64,000 nucleotides of DNA from Aminicenans sp964648465 (GCA_964648465.1 CAZYMU010000003.1:1-64000); one strand, 5' to 3'. Positions 37,373 through 46,704 are shown, counted from the first letter of the stretch. The notes: generated from the letters alone by a model not told the origin. A program made the numbers and translations.

Positions 37373-38464
37373 ATGATGGCTAAGAAAATCACCCGCAGAA
37401 AATTCTTCACGAATTTGACGAGTGTGGGAATCGGTCTTCCTTTAATCGGCCGATTCGTACATGGACAACATACAAAAAAAGGTAATCTCAACCGTCCTCT
37501 GATTGTGACAAGCAAAACAAATCCATATGTGAAGGAGAAGGTCACGACCACTGCCTGGAATGTACTGAAGAAAGGTGGCAGTCCCCTGGATGCTGCAGAA
37601 AAAGCAGTAAATGTTTCTGAGCTTGACCCCCGAGATCCGACGGTAGGCTATGGGGGAGATCCCAACGAGGAGGGGTTTCATCAGCTCGATGCTTCGGTGA
37701 TGAGCGGACCAGATGGGAACAATGCCGGTGCTGTGGCTGCATTGGAGAATATCAAAACTCCCTGTTCAGTTGCAAGACTGGTGATGGAGCGGACAGACCA
37801 TCTGATGCTTGTGGGAAAGGGAGCCTTGAAATTTGCTAAAATGCATGGATTCAAGGAAGAAAATCTCATGACAGAAGAGGCCCGTCAGCATTGGGTGGCA
37901 TGGAAAGAAAACCTGAGCGAAAGGGATTATTACCATCCGCCCAAGAAGGAGTACGAACACGAAGAGGGAGACACCATTAACGTCCTTGCCCTGGATACTA
38001 ACGGCGATATTGCAGGCGTCACCAGTACGGTCGGGCACCATTTCAAGATTGTCGGCCGTGTTGGGGATTCTCCTATAATCGGAGCTGGGTTATATGTCGA
38101 TAATAATATTGGAGCCGCAGGGGCCACCGGGCACGGAGCTGAATCGATAAAAGTTTGTGCCAGTTTTCTAGCCGTAGAAAAAATGCGCGAAGGGATGGCG
38201 CCTCAGCAGGCCTGTCGGTTTGTCAGTCAACGAGTAATCGACCGCCATAACGGAAAGCCTATGTTCGGCTTAAAGATCGTGGCTTTGAACAAGGCCGGAG
38301 ATTATGGCTGCTGTTCAATCAGAGGGAGGGTTGACAAAGAGTCTGGAAAGGTTGTCGGGCGAGGCTTCAGCGTTCACGACACTAAAGGACACCGCACTGA
38401 GACGGGAAATGCTCTGCTGCCGCCCATGACAAAGGAGGAGAGAGAGACAATCCCCTGGCGTTAA
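37373..38464 (+). CDS. N4-(beta-N-acetylglucosaminyl)-L-asparaginase-like, Tat-exported
   Basis: The start at 37373 follows AAGGAGG. A twin-arginine signal (ITRRKFFTNLTSVG) precedes an Ntn-hydrolase of the glycosylasparaginase type: NVLKKGGSPLDAAEKAV, GYGGDPNEEGFHQLDASVM, and GDTINVLALD, where Thr after Asp is the expected autocatalytic cleavage site and nucleophile; GAGLYVDNNIGAAGATGHGE-like sequence forms the substrate loop. It would cleave glycan-asparagine linkages, which suggests that the glycan target may be protein-bound. The length is usual for the family. Confidence 0.85.
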   Translation: MMAKKITRRKFFTNLTSVGIGLPLIGRFVHGQHTKKGNLNRPLIVTSKTNPYVKEKVTTTAWNVLKKGGSPLDAAEKAVNVSELDPRDPTVGYGGDPNEEGFHQLDASVMSGPDGNNAGAVAALENIKTPCSVARLVMERTDHLMLVGKGALKFAKMHGFKEENLMTEEARQHWVAWKENLSERDYYHPPKKEYEHEEGDTINVLALDTNGDIAGVTSTVGHHFKIVGRVGDSPIIGAGLYVDNNIGAAGATGHGAESIKVCASFLAVEKMREGMAPQQACRFVSQRVIDRHNGKPMFGLKIVALNKAGDYGCCSIRGRVDKESGKVVGRGFSVHDTKGHRTETGNALLPPMTKEERETIPWR

Positions 38465-38623
38465 AGTGTACGCAGATTTATGATGGAAAGTTGAAAGAGA
38501 TATTCTTGTGACCTTTTAAGTTTAGATTGTCCACTTATAAGCAAAGCTCAAAATATTTAAGATGAATCAATAACAATTTTAAGATAGTATATAGTAAACT
38601 TAAAAGAAAGGAGATAAACGACA

Positions 38624-40279
38624 ATGAAGAAATTTTCTTTTGTTTTGTTCTTATTCATTTTGTGTGGAGCTTTAAGCATTCAAATGCTTTCAGCCCAGAC
38701 GCTTGAGTTGATTACTCAGCCTCAGAAAGGGAGATCGATGAGAGCAACGAGCGGAAATCCATACAACAACAGCGACTCCATGAAATTTAAAATTGGTGAG
38801 ACCAAAACCATCGCCCTTCTCGAAGGACCAGGGAAAGTCACTCATATATGGCTTGTACCTTCTTCGATGGATATCCGCTACCCCAGAGCGCTCGTGCTGC
38901 GGATCTATTGGGATGGATCAGACATCCCCTCTGTGGAAGCGCCCTTTGGGGATTTTTTTGCGGTCGGAAACGGTATGAGGGCTGTGGTCGATTCCCTGCC
39001 GGTCAAAGTGAGCTCTTATGGAAGGGGATATAACTGCTACTGGCAAATGCCCTTCCGGAAGCAGGCTAAGATCACAATTTCCAACGAGTCGGATAAAGAG
39101 TCGGCTTCCTGCTATTTTCAGATCGATTGGTCCAAGTATGATCAGGAACCGGAGACAGACATGTACTTTCATGCCCGCTACCACCAGGAATATCCTCCTG
39201 AGATGGGCAAACCTTACACGGTATTTATCGGAGAGGGGAAAGGTCACTACGTGGGCACCGTACTTTCCTCTCAGAACGGAATCGGTCACTGGTTTGGTGA
39301 AGGCGATGATTTTTTCTATATTGACGGTGAGGAGGAGCCCTCGATTCTTGGAACAGGAACCGAGGATTACTTCAACGAGGCCTGGAATATGCGTGTGCAT
39401 TCCAGTCTTTTTACCGGCTGCACTGTGTTCGAGCCACGAGCGCCCGATGCCCGGGTAACGGCTTACAGATGGCACATCCCCGATCCGATCATCTTCTCTA
39501 AATCATTAAAATTCGAGATCGAGCGCAGGGGATTTTTAATGAATTCCAAGGGAGAATTGATCGATCATTTTAAGCCTCGCCCAGACTACTGGTCTTCTGT
39601 ATCTTTCTGGTATCAGGATACGGTTGCCGAGCCGTGGTGTAAATTTCCACCTTATAAGAAGCGTGTCAATCCCGAGATCGTCCTTCACCTGCCCCAAGTC
39701 ATCGAGACAATACGTCACTCAGATAAAGTTGAGCTGGAGGTCAATTCCTATAACCGGGCCACCTGGACAAAGCCCTGGTTCAGAGTTAAAAACGACACGA
39801 TCGGCTCCTGGATTGAAATACCGTTCGAGGTCAAAATAAAGGGGCGTTATTCGATTTCGCTTTTTCAGCATTTGCGGAAGGACAACGGGATCTGGAAGGT
39901 CTATATTGACAATAAAGAACTCTACGAAGCAGGAGAATCTCATATTGCCGGGGGCTACCGGGTGAGCTTGGTGAATCAATTGCCTTCGGAGAAGATCAAC
40001 AAGAGTCTCGATTTTTACAACATTTATTGCAAGAACGAGCATGAGGATTATATCTACGGACAACGAAGAGAAAGAAAAATCGGATTGTTTGAGTTTAAGC
40101 CTGGCGAGCACAACCTTAAACTGGTTTGCGTCGGCGCAAACCCGCTGTCTGTGAACCCGGAGACAGGAGAACCTGGATACAATCTGTCGGCGGATGTGCT
40201 TTCCATTCGGAAGATTCCGTTCGAAAACATGGACCAGTGGATCGAAGATATTTTAAAAATGGAATCAAAGAAAAAATAG
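38624..40279 (+). CDS. DUF2961 / GH172-type glycoside hydrolase (subtype B, copy 2)
   Basis: A 551-residue protein with a signal peptide (FVLFLFILCGALSIQMLSA) and AAAGGAG before the start. It resembles the protein at 33651 from its N-terminus (LITQPQKGRSMRATSG) through SVEAPFGDFFAVGNGMR and GTGTEDYFNEAWNMR (Glu247), but it ends without the GspG-like extension. Its stop abuts the stop of the convergent minus-strand gene. A 160-base gap upstream may hold its own promoter; no operator copy was found there. Confidence 0.85.
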   Translation: MKKFSFVLFLFILCGALSIQMLSAQTLELITQPQKGRSMRATSGNPYNNSDSMKFKIGETKTIALLEGPGKVTHIWLVPSSMDIRYPRALVLRIYWDGSDIPSVEAPFGDFFAVGNGMRAVVDSLPVKVSSYGRGYNCYWQMPFRKQAKITISNESDKESASCYFQIDWSKYDQEPETDMYFHARYHQEYPPEMGKPYTVFIGEGKGHYVGTVLSSQNGIGHWFGEGDDFFYIDGEEEPSILGTGTEDYFNEAWNMRVHSSLFTGCTVFEPRAPDARVTAYRWHIPDPIIFSKSLKFEIERRGFLMNSKGELIDHFKPRPDYWSSVSFWYQDTVAEPWCKFPPYKKRVNPEIVLHLPQVIETIRHSDKVELEVNSYNRATWTKPWFRVKNDTIGSWIEIPFEVKIKGRYSISLFQHLRKDNGIWKVYIDNKELYEAGESHIAGGYRVSLVNQLPSEKINKSLDFYNIYCKNEHEDYIYGQRRERKIGLFEFKPGEHNLKLVCVGANPLSVNPETGEPGYNLSADVLSIRKIPFENMDQWIEDILKMESKKK

Positions 40280-42346
40280 TTATTTCTTCAACGACTGAAC
40301 AATTTCTTTTATTTTTTCCTGATTGGGATCGATTTCCAGCGACTTTTCGAAGGCAACCAGAGTTTCTTCCTTTTCTCCCAGACTGAGGTAACATTCCCCA
40401 AGGGCATTCAAGAGGTTGACGTTAACACCGAAAGTATCCACGGCTTCGTTGTAATATCGAGCGGCCCTGCCGAATTCACTCAGAGCCTGATAGGATTGGC
40501 CGAGCAGAAAAGTAAGATCATAGTTATTTTTGATTTGATCTGCAAATGGATTTAGTATTTCCAGGGTATCTTTGTACATTTTCAGTTGAAAGTTTAGCTG
40601 TGCAAAAGAAATGCTGTATTCGAAGATTTCCGGCGCGGTACTATAGGCGTTTTCCAGAAGTCCATAGGCCCCCTCATAGTCTTGCTTATTGAACAATTGC
40701 TTCCCGAGGATATGGAAAGTCCTGGGGTTGTCAGGTCTGTCCTGGGATTGAGCCAACATCCATGGACGCGGGATATATGACGCCGGTGATATTTCGAATA
40801 TTTCTTTCTGGCTCATGACTTGCTTACCGGATTCATCGAGAAGGGCAACTCTGATTTCGTAGTAACCTGGGACAAAATTTTCCAGAGGAAAAATCTCCAG
40901 AAAATCGATTGGGTTCTGGTATTTGCTGACGGGATAGGTGATGGTGAGTTTTTCGACATCTTCCCTGAAGATGGTGTAACGTATCGAGCCATTTTTTCGG
41001 AGATTTTCCGGCAGGGACCAAACCTGGAAGAATACATACAGGTTATCTTTGGCAACGAAGGATTTTTTGGCCTGGCTGTAAAACTGGAGGTTTTGGATTA
41101 CGAAAGGTTTGTTCAATTGTTTAGGAGTTGTCATCTGAGTTGCATTGAATCCCAGCAAAAGAGATGTCATGGTAAATGTCTTCGGATCCGAGGCAATGAC
41201 AATGTTGGCTTCAGAAGAAGTGAACTCTTTGGAAACTTTATTTTTCAGCAAAAGCGAGAAGTGAAATTTACCCGGGATGACCGGAAATTTGTCTGTAAAA
41301 ATAAACGGTCTATGGCGCATACTCTCAAATTGCTCTCTGGTGAATTTTAACGGAACAGTTCTTTCAAACTGATATATGCTCTGGCCTTGTGTGTCCGTGA
41401 GGATCCCGTTGAATTCTAAGGTCGTGTAGATGCTGTCCTGGTAGCTTCCCATGGATATGTTTTTCGGCTCAAGGGAAAAATGAACAAAAGGGATTCCTGA
41501 CGGATTCTTGATGATCTGAAGCTGGGCGTCGCTGTCCGTGTAATTGGCTGAATATTCGACTTCGACGATATCCTTGTATTCTAGGAATTTTTTTGCATAC
41601 CTGTCCTCGATGCTTCGTATTAAAGCCCCATCCAAGTTTTGGATAAGAGCCGTTGATTGCATTGAGGGATGTTGTATCACGGACTCACCGGGAATCAGGG
41701 AGATTGTTGCCTGTGCCAGCAATGGCTGGATTTCTTCGAGTTCATAATATGCTGCCATAAAATTTGTCGGATCCTCCATGAAATTTGTCAGAAGGCTTTG
41801 CGGTCCCATCATCGCAGGATGGTATAATATATACTCGCCTATCCGCCCCTTCTGGTAAAATAATAAATTGAAGGCCGAAGGAAGCCCGGGCAGCCTTATG
41901 CCCTGATAAGCCCAGAGTTCTGCTGGATAATAAGCATCACTGCTTTGGAATATCCGGATATCATTCGGTTCTCCAAGGAGGATATAGGCTTTTCCCCGGT
42001 CGGTTTTCCATCCGGGTTTTCCAGCGTATTTGTACCGTCGGTTGACGTAATTCAAACGGCGGTAATGTTCATCGCGGAATTCATTTTTATCTGTTCCTGC
42101 AGTGGGGTCTCGGTGCTTCCAGAAGGCCTTGATGAAGAGGTCTCTTTCGTTAGCGGTGTTGAGCTGCAGAAAAACATCTTTTTCTTTAGGTGTGATGATG
42201 TAAAAGACCTCTTCTTCTATCCAGCGCCGGTAATTCTCAGGAAGGTCTTTAGGTTTAATTTTAGCCGGAACAAAGCTTGTCCAGATAAGAAGGAAACATA
42301 TTGTCCAGCTTAACAAACGCAAATTTTTTGTCATTCGATTTCTCAT
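40280..42346 (-). CDS. GWxTD-domain protein with C-terminal TPRs
   Basis: A 688-residue exported protein. The eponymous motif appears as KPGWKTDRGKAYILLGEPND after a helical region rich in charged residues (FYIITPKEKDVFLQL). The middle part is beta-rich. The last 150 residues contain TPR-like repeats (YEGAYGLLENAYSTAPE, LSEFGRAARYYNEAVDTFG, EKEETLVAFEKSLEIDPNQE). GWxTD proteins are frequent in Acidobacteriota and related phyla; their function is not established. It is convergent with the DUF2961 gene. Confidence 0.85.
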   Translation of the reverse strand: MRNRMTKNLRLLSWTICFLLIWTSFVPAKIKPKDLPENYRRWIEEEVFYIITPKEKDVFLQLNTANERDLFIKAFWKHRDPTAGTDKNEFRDEHYRRLNYVNRRYKYAGKPGWKTDRGKAYILLGEPNDIRIFQSSDAYYPAELWAYQGIRLPGLPSAFNLLFYQKGRIGEYILYHPAMMGPQSLLTNFMEDPTNFMAAYYELEEIQPLLAQATISLIPGESVIQHPSMQSTALIQNLDGALIRSIEDRYAKKFLEYKDIVEVEYSANYTDSDAQLQIIKNPSGIPFVHFSLEPKNISMGSYQDSIYTTLEFNGILTDTQGQSIYQFERTVPLKFTREQFESMRHRPFIFTDKFPVIPGKFHFSLLLKNKVSKEFTSSEANIVIASDPKTFTMTSLLLGFNATQMTTPKQLNKPFVIQNLQFYSQAKKSFVAKDNLYVFFQVWSLPENLRKNGSIRYTIFREDVEKLTITYPVSKYQNPIDFLEIFPLENFVPGYYEIRVALLDESGKQVMSQKEIFEISPASYIPRPWMLAQSQDRPDNPRTFHILGKQLFNKQDYEGAYGLLENAYSTAPEIFEYSISFAQLNFQLKMYKDTLEILNPFADQIKNNYDLTFLLGQSYQALSEFGRAARYYNEAVDTFGVNVNLLNALGECYLSLGEKEETLVAFEKSLEIDPNQEKIKEIVQSLKK

Positions 42347-42591
42347 TGTTTTATCGTCTATTTGAATTATGAGAGGTATAAAATTTAATCGTAATAATCC
42401 ATCTCATTACATGATATAAGATTTCTTGTTTTTTATCAACACACTGTACTCGTTCAAAAGGTTAGTGACACATTGTCTCTATGATTTAATAACCGGTATT
42501 GATAATATTCATAAGGAGTTAAATAATAAACTGATTGATGGGGGTCATATCCGGAGGCTAAAAATCTAAAACACCATTATTCTTAATGAAA

Positions 42592-43590
42592 TTATTCATT
42601 TAGCCGGTACTTATTCACGGATATAGGGATAATAAGCTGGTTTTGTCTTCGAGGACGATCATTGATCCTGTCTAAAAGGAGACTTACTGTCGAGTTCGAT
42701 ATCTTCTTAAGATCTTGATCAGCACTAATAAGGGGCCTTTTGAATATATTAGAATAGTGACCTATATCAAAAGCTGCCATCATAATTCTATGACCGAATT
42801 CTTTTTCGTATTTCTGAACAACCTTCATTGCTCCAAAAAAAACTAAATTATTAACGCAAAATACAGCATCAAAATCTACCTTCCGCTCCAACAACTTCTC
42901 CATCATCTCTTCGCCTGCCTCCATGGAATACCCCTTAAATAACACTAACTTTCTGTCAATTCTTAGGGAATTCCTCTTCAATGCTTTCTGATAACCACTA
43001 TACCTCATACTGTGGATGTGAGTTTCGGGTACACCACCCAAAAAAGCTACCCGCCTATAACCAAGATTCAATAACTCACTCATCAGCTTATTTGCTGCTT
43101 GAGTATTGTCGCTAGTTACCCAGGGAAGGTCAGTACTGTAAAATATCCGATCAATTAGTACCACCGATGTTTCATTTCTCAATTTCTCCAAATGTTCCCA
43201 TTCTTCTGTATGAATCGGAGCGATAATTATCCCATCAACTTGCCTGTCCACAAGAATCTTAAGATAGAATTCTTCATTCTCGGGGATCTCGTTTGTGTTA
43301 CATAGAATAGTACTGTAACCATAGTGCCTAAGCAATCTCTCTATTCTTGAACAAAGTTCCCCAAAAAATGGATTTTGAATATCTGAGACTATAAGCCCAA
43401 TAGTCATAGTCTTTCTTAAACGAAGACTTCGAGCTAAGATGTTAGGACGGTAGTCAACCTTTTCAGCTGCTTCGAGTATAGTTTTCGCGGTTTCTACAGA
43501 AATCCTGAATTCCTTTGCTTTCCCAGTTAATACTCTGGAAATTGTCGAATATGAAAAACCTGTTATTTCTTTTATCTTTTTAATACTCAT
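42592..43590 (-). CDS. LacI-family transcriptional regulator
   Basis: The start at 43590 gives 332 residues with the HTH at residues 2-25 (IKKIKEITGFSYSTISRVL) and the hinge (YRPNILARSLR). The periplasmic-binding-like domain is complete (TIGLIVSDIQNPFFGELC, DGIIIAPIHTEEWE, RVAFLGGVPETHIHS, DAVFCVNNLVFFGAMKV). The upstream in-frame start at 43629 would translate through the operator and is rejected. A copy of the 13-base operator repeat lies 20-47 bases before the start, which points to autoregulation. It is the likely controller of the whole cluster. Confidence 0.9.
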   Translation of the reverse strand: MSIKKIKEITGFSYSTISRVLTGKAKEFRISVETAKTILEAAEKVDYRPNILARSLRLRKTMTIGLIVSDIQNPFFGELCSRIERLLRHYGYSTILCNTNEIPENEEFYLKILVDRQVDGIIIAPIHTEEWEHLEKLRNETSVVLIDRIFYSTDLPWVTSDNTQAANKLMSELLNLGYRRVAFLGGVPETHIHSMRYSGYQKALKRNSLRIDRKLVLFKGYSMEAGEEMMEKLLERKVDFDAVFCVNNLVFFGAMKVVQKYEKEFGHRIMMAAFDIGHYSNIFKRPLISADQDLKKISNSTVSLLLDRINDRPRRQNQLIIPISVNKYRLNE

Positions 43591-43610
43591 TCCTAAAACT
43601 ATAAAATTTT

Positions 43611-43675
43611 GCTCAACCGATTGGCACAATATTTTATTCTATCCATATACTTATATCTATCCTATATTTTGTCAA
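43611..43675 (-). promoter_or_regulatory. Promoter and autoregulatory operator (copy 5) of the LacI gene
   Basis: Read on the minus strand, TTGACA lies at 43675-43670, a TATAAG-like -10 box follows after about 14 bases, and the operator spans 43637-43611 (ATATTGTGCCAATCGGTTGAG within it). It starts 38 bases after the -35 box, as in the other four copies. The -35 box overlaps the left end of the insertion-sequence remnant. Confidence 0.65.
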
Positions 43676-44052
43676 GTACAATTTAAGATTTTGCCATTTA
43701 AAAATTAAAAGTGGACTGATTTTGATAGATTTAAAATTTAAAAGTGGACTATTACATGCTGCTATGATTTAAGCTTCTGTTTTAAAAGGAGGTTTTAAAT
43801 CATGGCAAAACATTTGCATAAGAGATTTCCGAATGAGCAGGTTAAGTCCCTTTTTAAAAGGTATCTCTTGCATGAGATTAAGATTGATTACATATTGGAG
43901 ATTCTAGGAATAAAGCATAGAAAGGTACCTGATTGGCAAGAGAAACATGCCTGCCGGATCTTATAACTGCTTTCTAGAGAGGATTTATTAAATGAGTAAA
44001 CTGGACACTTTCACGTTGCTAAGAACTGGACATTTTCATTTTGCTTTGACAA
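43669..44052 (+). mobile_element. Decayed insertion sequence (about 385 bases)
   Basis: The ends carry TTGTCAA (43669-43675) and its inverse TTGACAA (44046-44052). Inside the left end AAAGTGGACT occurs twice (43709 and 43741 regions). Inside the right end its partial complement, CTGGACANTTTCA, also occurs twice (44001 and 44026). A transposase start is present but truncated. The layout of ends with paired subterminal motifs resembles IS481-like elements; the family call is tentative. Confidence 0.55.
43802..43966 (+). pseudogene. Truncated transposase N-terminus
   Basis: A 54-residue frame behind AAAAGGAGG, starting MAKHLHKRFPNEQVKSLFKR and ending KVPDWQEKHACRIL. It looks like the N-terminal HTH of an integrase-core transposase; the catalytic domain is missing. 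It lies between the two element ends. Confidence 0.55.
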
Positions 44053-44066
44053 GGTAACTGTTCCTT

Positions 44067-44095
44067 TTGACATGCAATATTTTGTATGATATAAG
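44067..44095 (+). promoter_or_regulatory. Sigma-70-type promoter
   Basis: TTGACA at 44067-44072, a 17-base spacer and TATAAG at 44090-44095, about 100 bases before the gene at 44195. A second TTGACA at 44046 belongs to the element end. Confidence 0.65.
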
Positions 44096-44194
44096 TTTTC
44101 GTATATTAACGTATGCAGGATGATGGGAATATATATCAGGAATGAAAGAAAAATGAATTTTGGTTAAAAAAATCTACGTGGGGGAAAGCACAAG

Positions 44195-44713
44195 ATGAAA
44201 AAGCGCGATGAAATTAAAATTCATTTGAAAGCTTCAAAGGCTTTGGAATGTTTGACAAAATCTACAAAGATTTTTGGAGATTTGTTACAGGAGAAAAAAG
44301 ATTTCAATTATCCGGACTATTATCTTGCCAGGAATTTGTTGAGAGATGGAGAGGCTTTTTATGACGAGATGATGAAAAGCGCAAAAAAGCTTCTGGGGCC
44401 TTTGCCAGAAGATGACTCAGAAGAATTTGATAGATGGCGAATTGATTCACTATGGGAAAAGAATATGCTGGCAAAAAGTAAAGATTATGAATCTTTGGAA
44501 TCGGAGTTTTTTAAGGATGAAATTTTAAGAAAGTGGATGACAGTCGAAGAAATGAAGAAGTTTTTGAAAGAAAATATTCATAGTCAGAGAGTAGGGAAGA
44601 GGAAACTGGTTAATATCAAGGTAAGAATGATTATAGATAAATTGAAAGAGCTTCTCCGGCAGGCACGTAATTTGCAAAAAGAAGCCTTTAAAAAGCAGCA
44701 GGAATCTCTCTAG
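44195..44713 (+). CDS. Hypothetical helical charged protein
   Basis: A 172-residue protein, rich in Lys and Glu and predicted almost entirely alpha-helical, with no signal peptide or membrane segment. GGGGAAAG precedes the start. I recognise no family motif. The C-terminal 50 residues (VNIKVRMIIDKLKELLRQAR) could form a coiled coil. It stands alone between the insertion-sequence remnant and a convergent peptidase gene. Confidence 0.6.
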   Translation: MKKRDEIKIHLKASKALECLTKSTKIFGDLLQEKKDFNYPDYYLARNLLRDGEAFYDEMMKSAKKLLGPLPEDDSEEFDRWRIDSLWEKNMLAKSKDYESLESEFFKDEILRKWMTVEEMKKFLKENIHSQRVGKRKLVNIKVRMIIDKLKELLRQARNLQKEAFKKQQESL

Positions 44714-44856
44714 AGGTTTAAATCAATTTCGTCCCGCCAGTACCGCATTTTTCCTATGCCAGCTTTGTCAGGGCTTCCGTCGAAAGCCAGACTCCGTGAT
44801 AGATAGTGGCATCCTGCAGCAGTTGTGTATCAGTTCTGATGCTTTTTTTTGTTACC

Positions 44857-46467
44857 TCATTCAGGTAATTTGAATTGTTCAGGTCTGGATTTAATGACTT
44901 TTTTCAGCCATTCGGATGGATATCCGACTCCGCGGGGACGTCCCATTTTATCTTTGACATATCCGTCGTTGTATTTTGTCAGGAGATATTCTCCCAATTC
45001 TATCCAGCGTTTAAACACTAGTTCACCGCGGCTTACAGAGTAATCCGTCAGGAATTTTGCGGTGAGTTCCGGGTCGGACTTTAACATCTCAAGTGCTGTT
45101 TTTTCTATAACAGGTTGGAGAGCCAATGAGTTGCCTTCCAGAGCTGTCTGGACTTTCTGTATATCTTTAACCATGTAAGAATACTTTAAATTTGCGATGT
45201 TCGAAACAAAATTGAATACCCACCATGCTGAATCCCATGAAAATTTTTGAAGATTTCCAATAGTAAATGGTTTAGGCAAATCGTTAATACAGCAGTAAAG
45301 CGGAATATAACAGGTAGTGTAAGTGTCATCAACACCATACCAGTACACGCCTCCGACTGCATCAGGAAGCCATCCACGTGATTGTGAAATGAAAGAAAAT
45401 CCGGTTTGCTGTGTGGAAATAGGACGCTCCCAACTGTATTTAACTCCATCTACTTCCCATGTAAGTCCTCTGCAGCGGATAGGACACCCGAAAGGTCCAG
45501 CATCTATGCCTTTTGTCATATCAAAATCTGTCCCCTCATAATGGTCACGCATAATATTCATAACATCATGCAAAGAAAGTTTTTTATCAGGTTTGATCCA
45601 CAGGGGGTACGGTTTTGCTCCCTTCACACCGCGTTGGAAATCCGGAGACAGATTCATGGATGGTGCGCTCCTGCGGAACATGCTCCAGACTCTGGAAGCA
45701 CATGTTCTGAGAGAGGAAGGTTCAGGGGGGCAATAAGCATACCTGAAACTGAAAGGTTTTCCAGATTTTTTATCATAGTATCCTTTTTCTATTGCAAAGG
45801 AGATAACGTTTTTGGAATACATGCAGTTTTCAGGGTCATCAAGCGGAAATTCGCCTATGCGGGACATATTTGCATGGCCGGAGACATACCCGTCAGGGAT
45901 CCGGAGTGCCACCCAGTTAGCTCCTTTTCCTCCTGCTCCAGGCCCGATCATTTCCATTATCCAGGCTTCTTCCTTATCGGCTATTGAAAAGGATTCCCCT
46001 GTACTTGCATATCCATATTCTTCGACAAGTTCAGCCATGACTTTTATAGCCTCCCTGGCTGTTTTTGCACGCTGGAGGGCAAGCCTCATCATAAAGAAAT
46101 AATGAAGCAGTCCGTCCGGATTACGCAGTTCTCTGCGGCCTCCGAATGTAGTCTCGCCAATTGCAACCTGGTATTCGTTGATTAATCCGACGACCGCGTA
46201 TGTGTGAAGAACCTGCTTTACCTTTCCTCTGATTTTGCCGTCCCGGCCGCTTATTTCGATATACTCATCCGGCTTATGATCCTGGGCAGGAACATATTCA
46301 AGATGCGGCAGAAATTCCCCGTCACATGTATATGTGATCATTACTGAACCGTCCTTCGAGGCTCCCTTTGTCACAAGAAAGTTAGAACAGTCGTCCTGTG
46401 CCCACTGGTCTGTTACAAATAAAAACAAAATAGAAATAAGAATAAGAGAAATAATTTTTCGTTTCAT
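44857..46467 (-). CDS. C69-family dipeptidase, exported
   Basis: The ATG at 46467 follows AAGGAGG and is preferred over a TTG six bases earlier. The protein has 536 residues. A signal peptide is followed by DDCSNFLVTKGASKDGSVM, the start of a C69 Ntn-type peptidase in which Cys27 becomes the N-terminal nucleophile. YGYASTGESFSIADKEEAW and GHANMSRIGEFP are family features. The enzyme would cleave dipeptides or act as an amidase in the periplasm. The gene is monocistronic. Confidence 0.85.
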   Translation of the reverse strand: MKRKIISLILISILFLFVTDQWAQDDCSNFLVTKGASKDGSVMITYTCDGEFLPHLEYVPAQDHKPDEYIEISGRDGKIRGKVKQVLHTYAVVGLINEYQVAIGETTFGGRRELRNPDGLLHYFFMMRLALQRAKTAREAIKVMAELVEEYGYASTGESFSIADKEEAWIMEMIGPGAGGKGANWVALRIPDGYVSGHANMSRIGEFPLDDPENCMYSKNVISFAIEKGYYDKKSGKPFSFRYAYCPPEPSSLRTCASRVWSMFRRSAPSMNLSPDFQRGVKGAKPYPLWIKPDKKLSLHDVMNIMRDHYEGTDFDMTKGIDAGPFGCPIRCRGLTWEVDGVKYSWERPISTQQTGFSFISQSRGWLPDAVGGVYWYGVDDTYTTCYIPLYCCINDLPKPFTIGNLQKFSWDSAWWVFNFVSNIANLKYSYMVKDIQKVQTALEGNSLALQPVIEKTALEMLKSDPELTAKFLTDYSVSRGELVFKRWIELGEYLLTKYNDGYVKDKMGRPRGVGYPSEWLKKVIKSRPEQFKLPE

Positions 46468-46577
46468 TGCCAAGTCCTCCTTATGATTATTAACTTTTCA
46501 GATTTAACGTATAGCAGGATGTAAAAAAAATCAAGATAATTTCATCTTTTTAAAAGGAATAAACAGTTATGCTTTTA

Positions 46578-46586
46578 TGTTATAAT
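46578..46586 (+). promoter_or_regulatory. Extended -10 promoter of the nitroreductase gene
   Basis: TGTTATAAT at 46578-46586 is a perfect extended -10 element; no good -35 box is seen. Confidence 0.55.
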
Positions 46587-46704
46587 AAATTGTAGCGCTG
46601 GGATGAGAAATAAATGGCAAAGGATCTGTTTCATCAATTTCTATCGTAAAACTTTAATATATTATCCTGTTTTGATCTCTGTCATGGGGAGGAGGTTTAA
46701 GAAA

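Noticed and set aside
38525..38550. ATTGTCCACTTATAA as another insertion-sequence end
   Set aside because: The similarity to the GTGGACT motifs at 43.7 kb is limited to about eight bases and no partner end was found.
43591..43629. Upstream start of the LacI regulator at 43629
   Set aside because: It would translate the operator; the same artefact appears at the broken LacI (107 versus 152), and the HTH normally begins within a few residues of the N-terminus.
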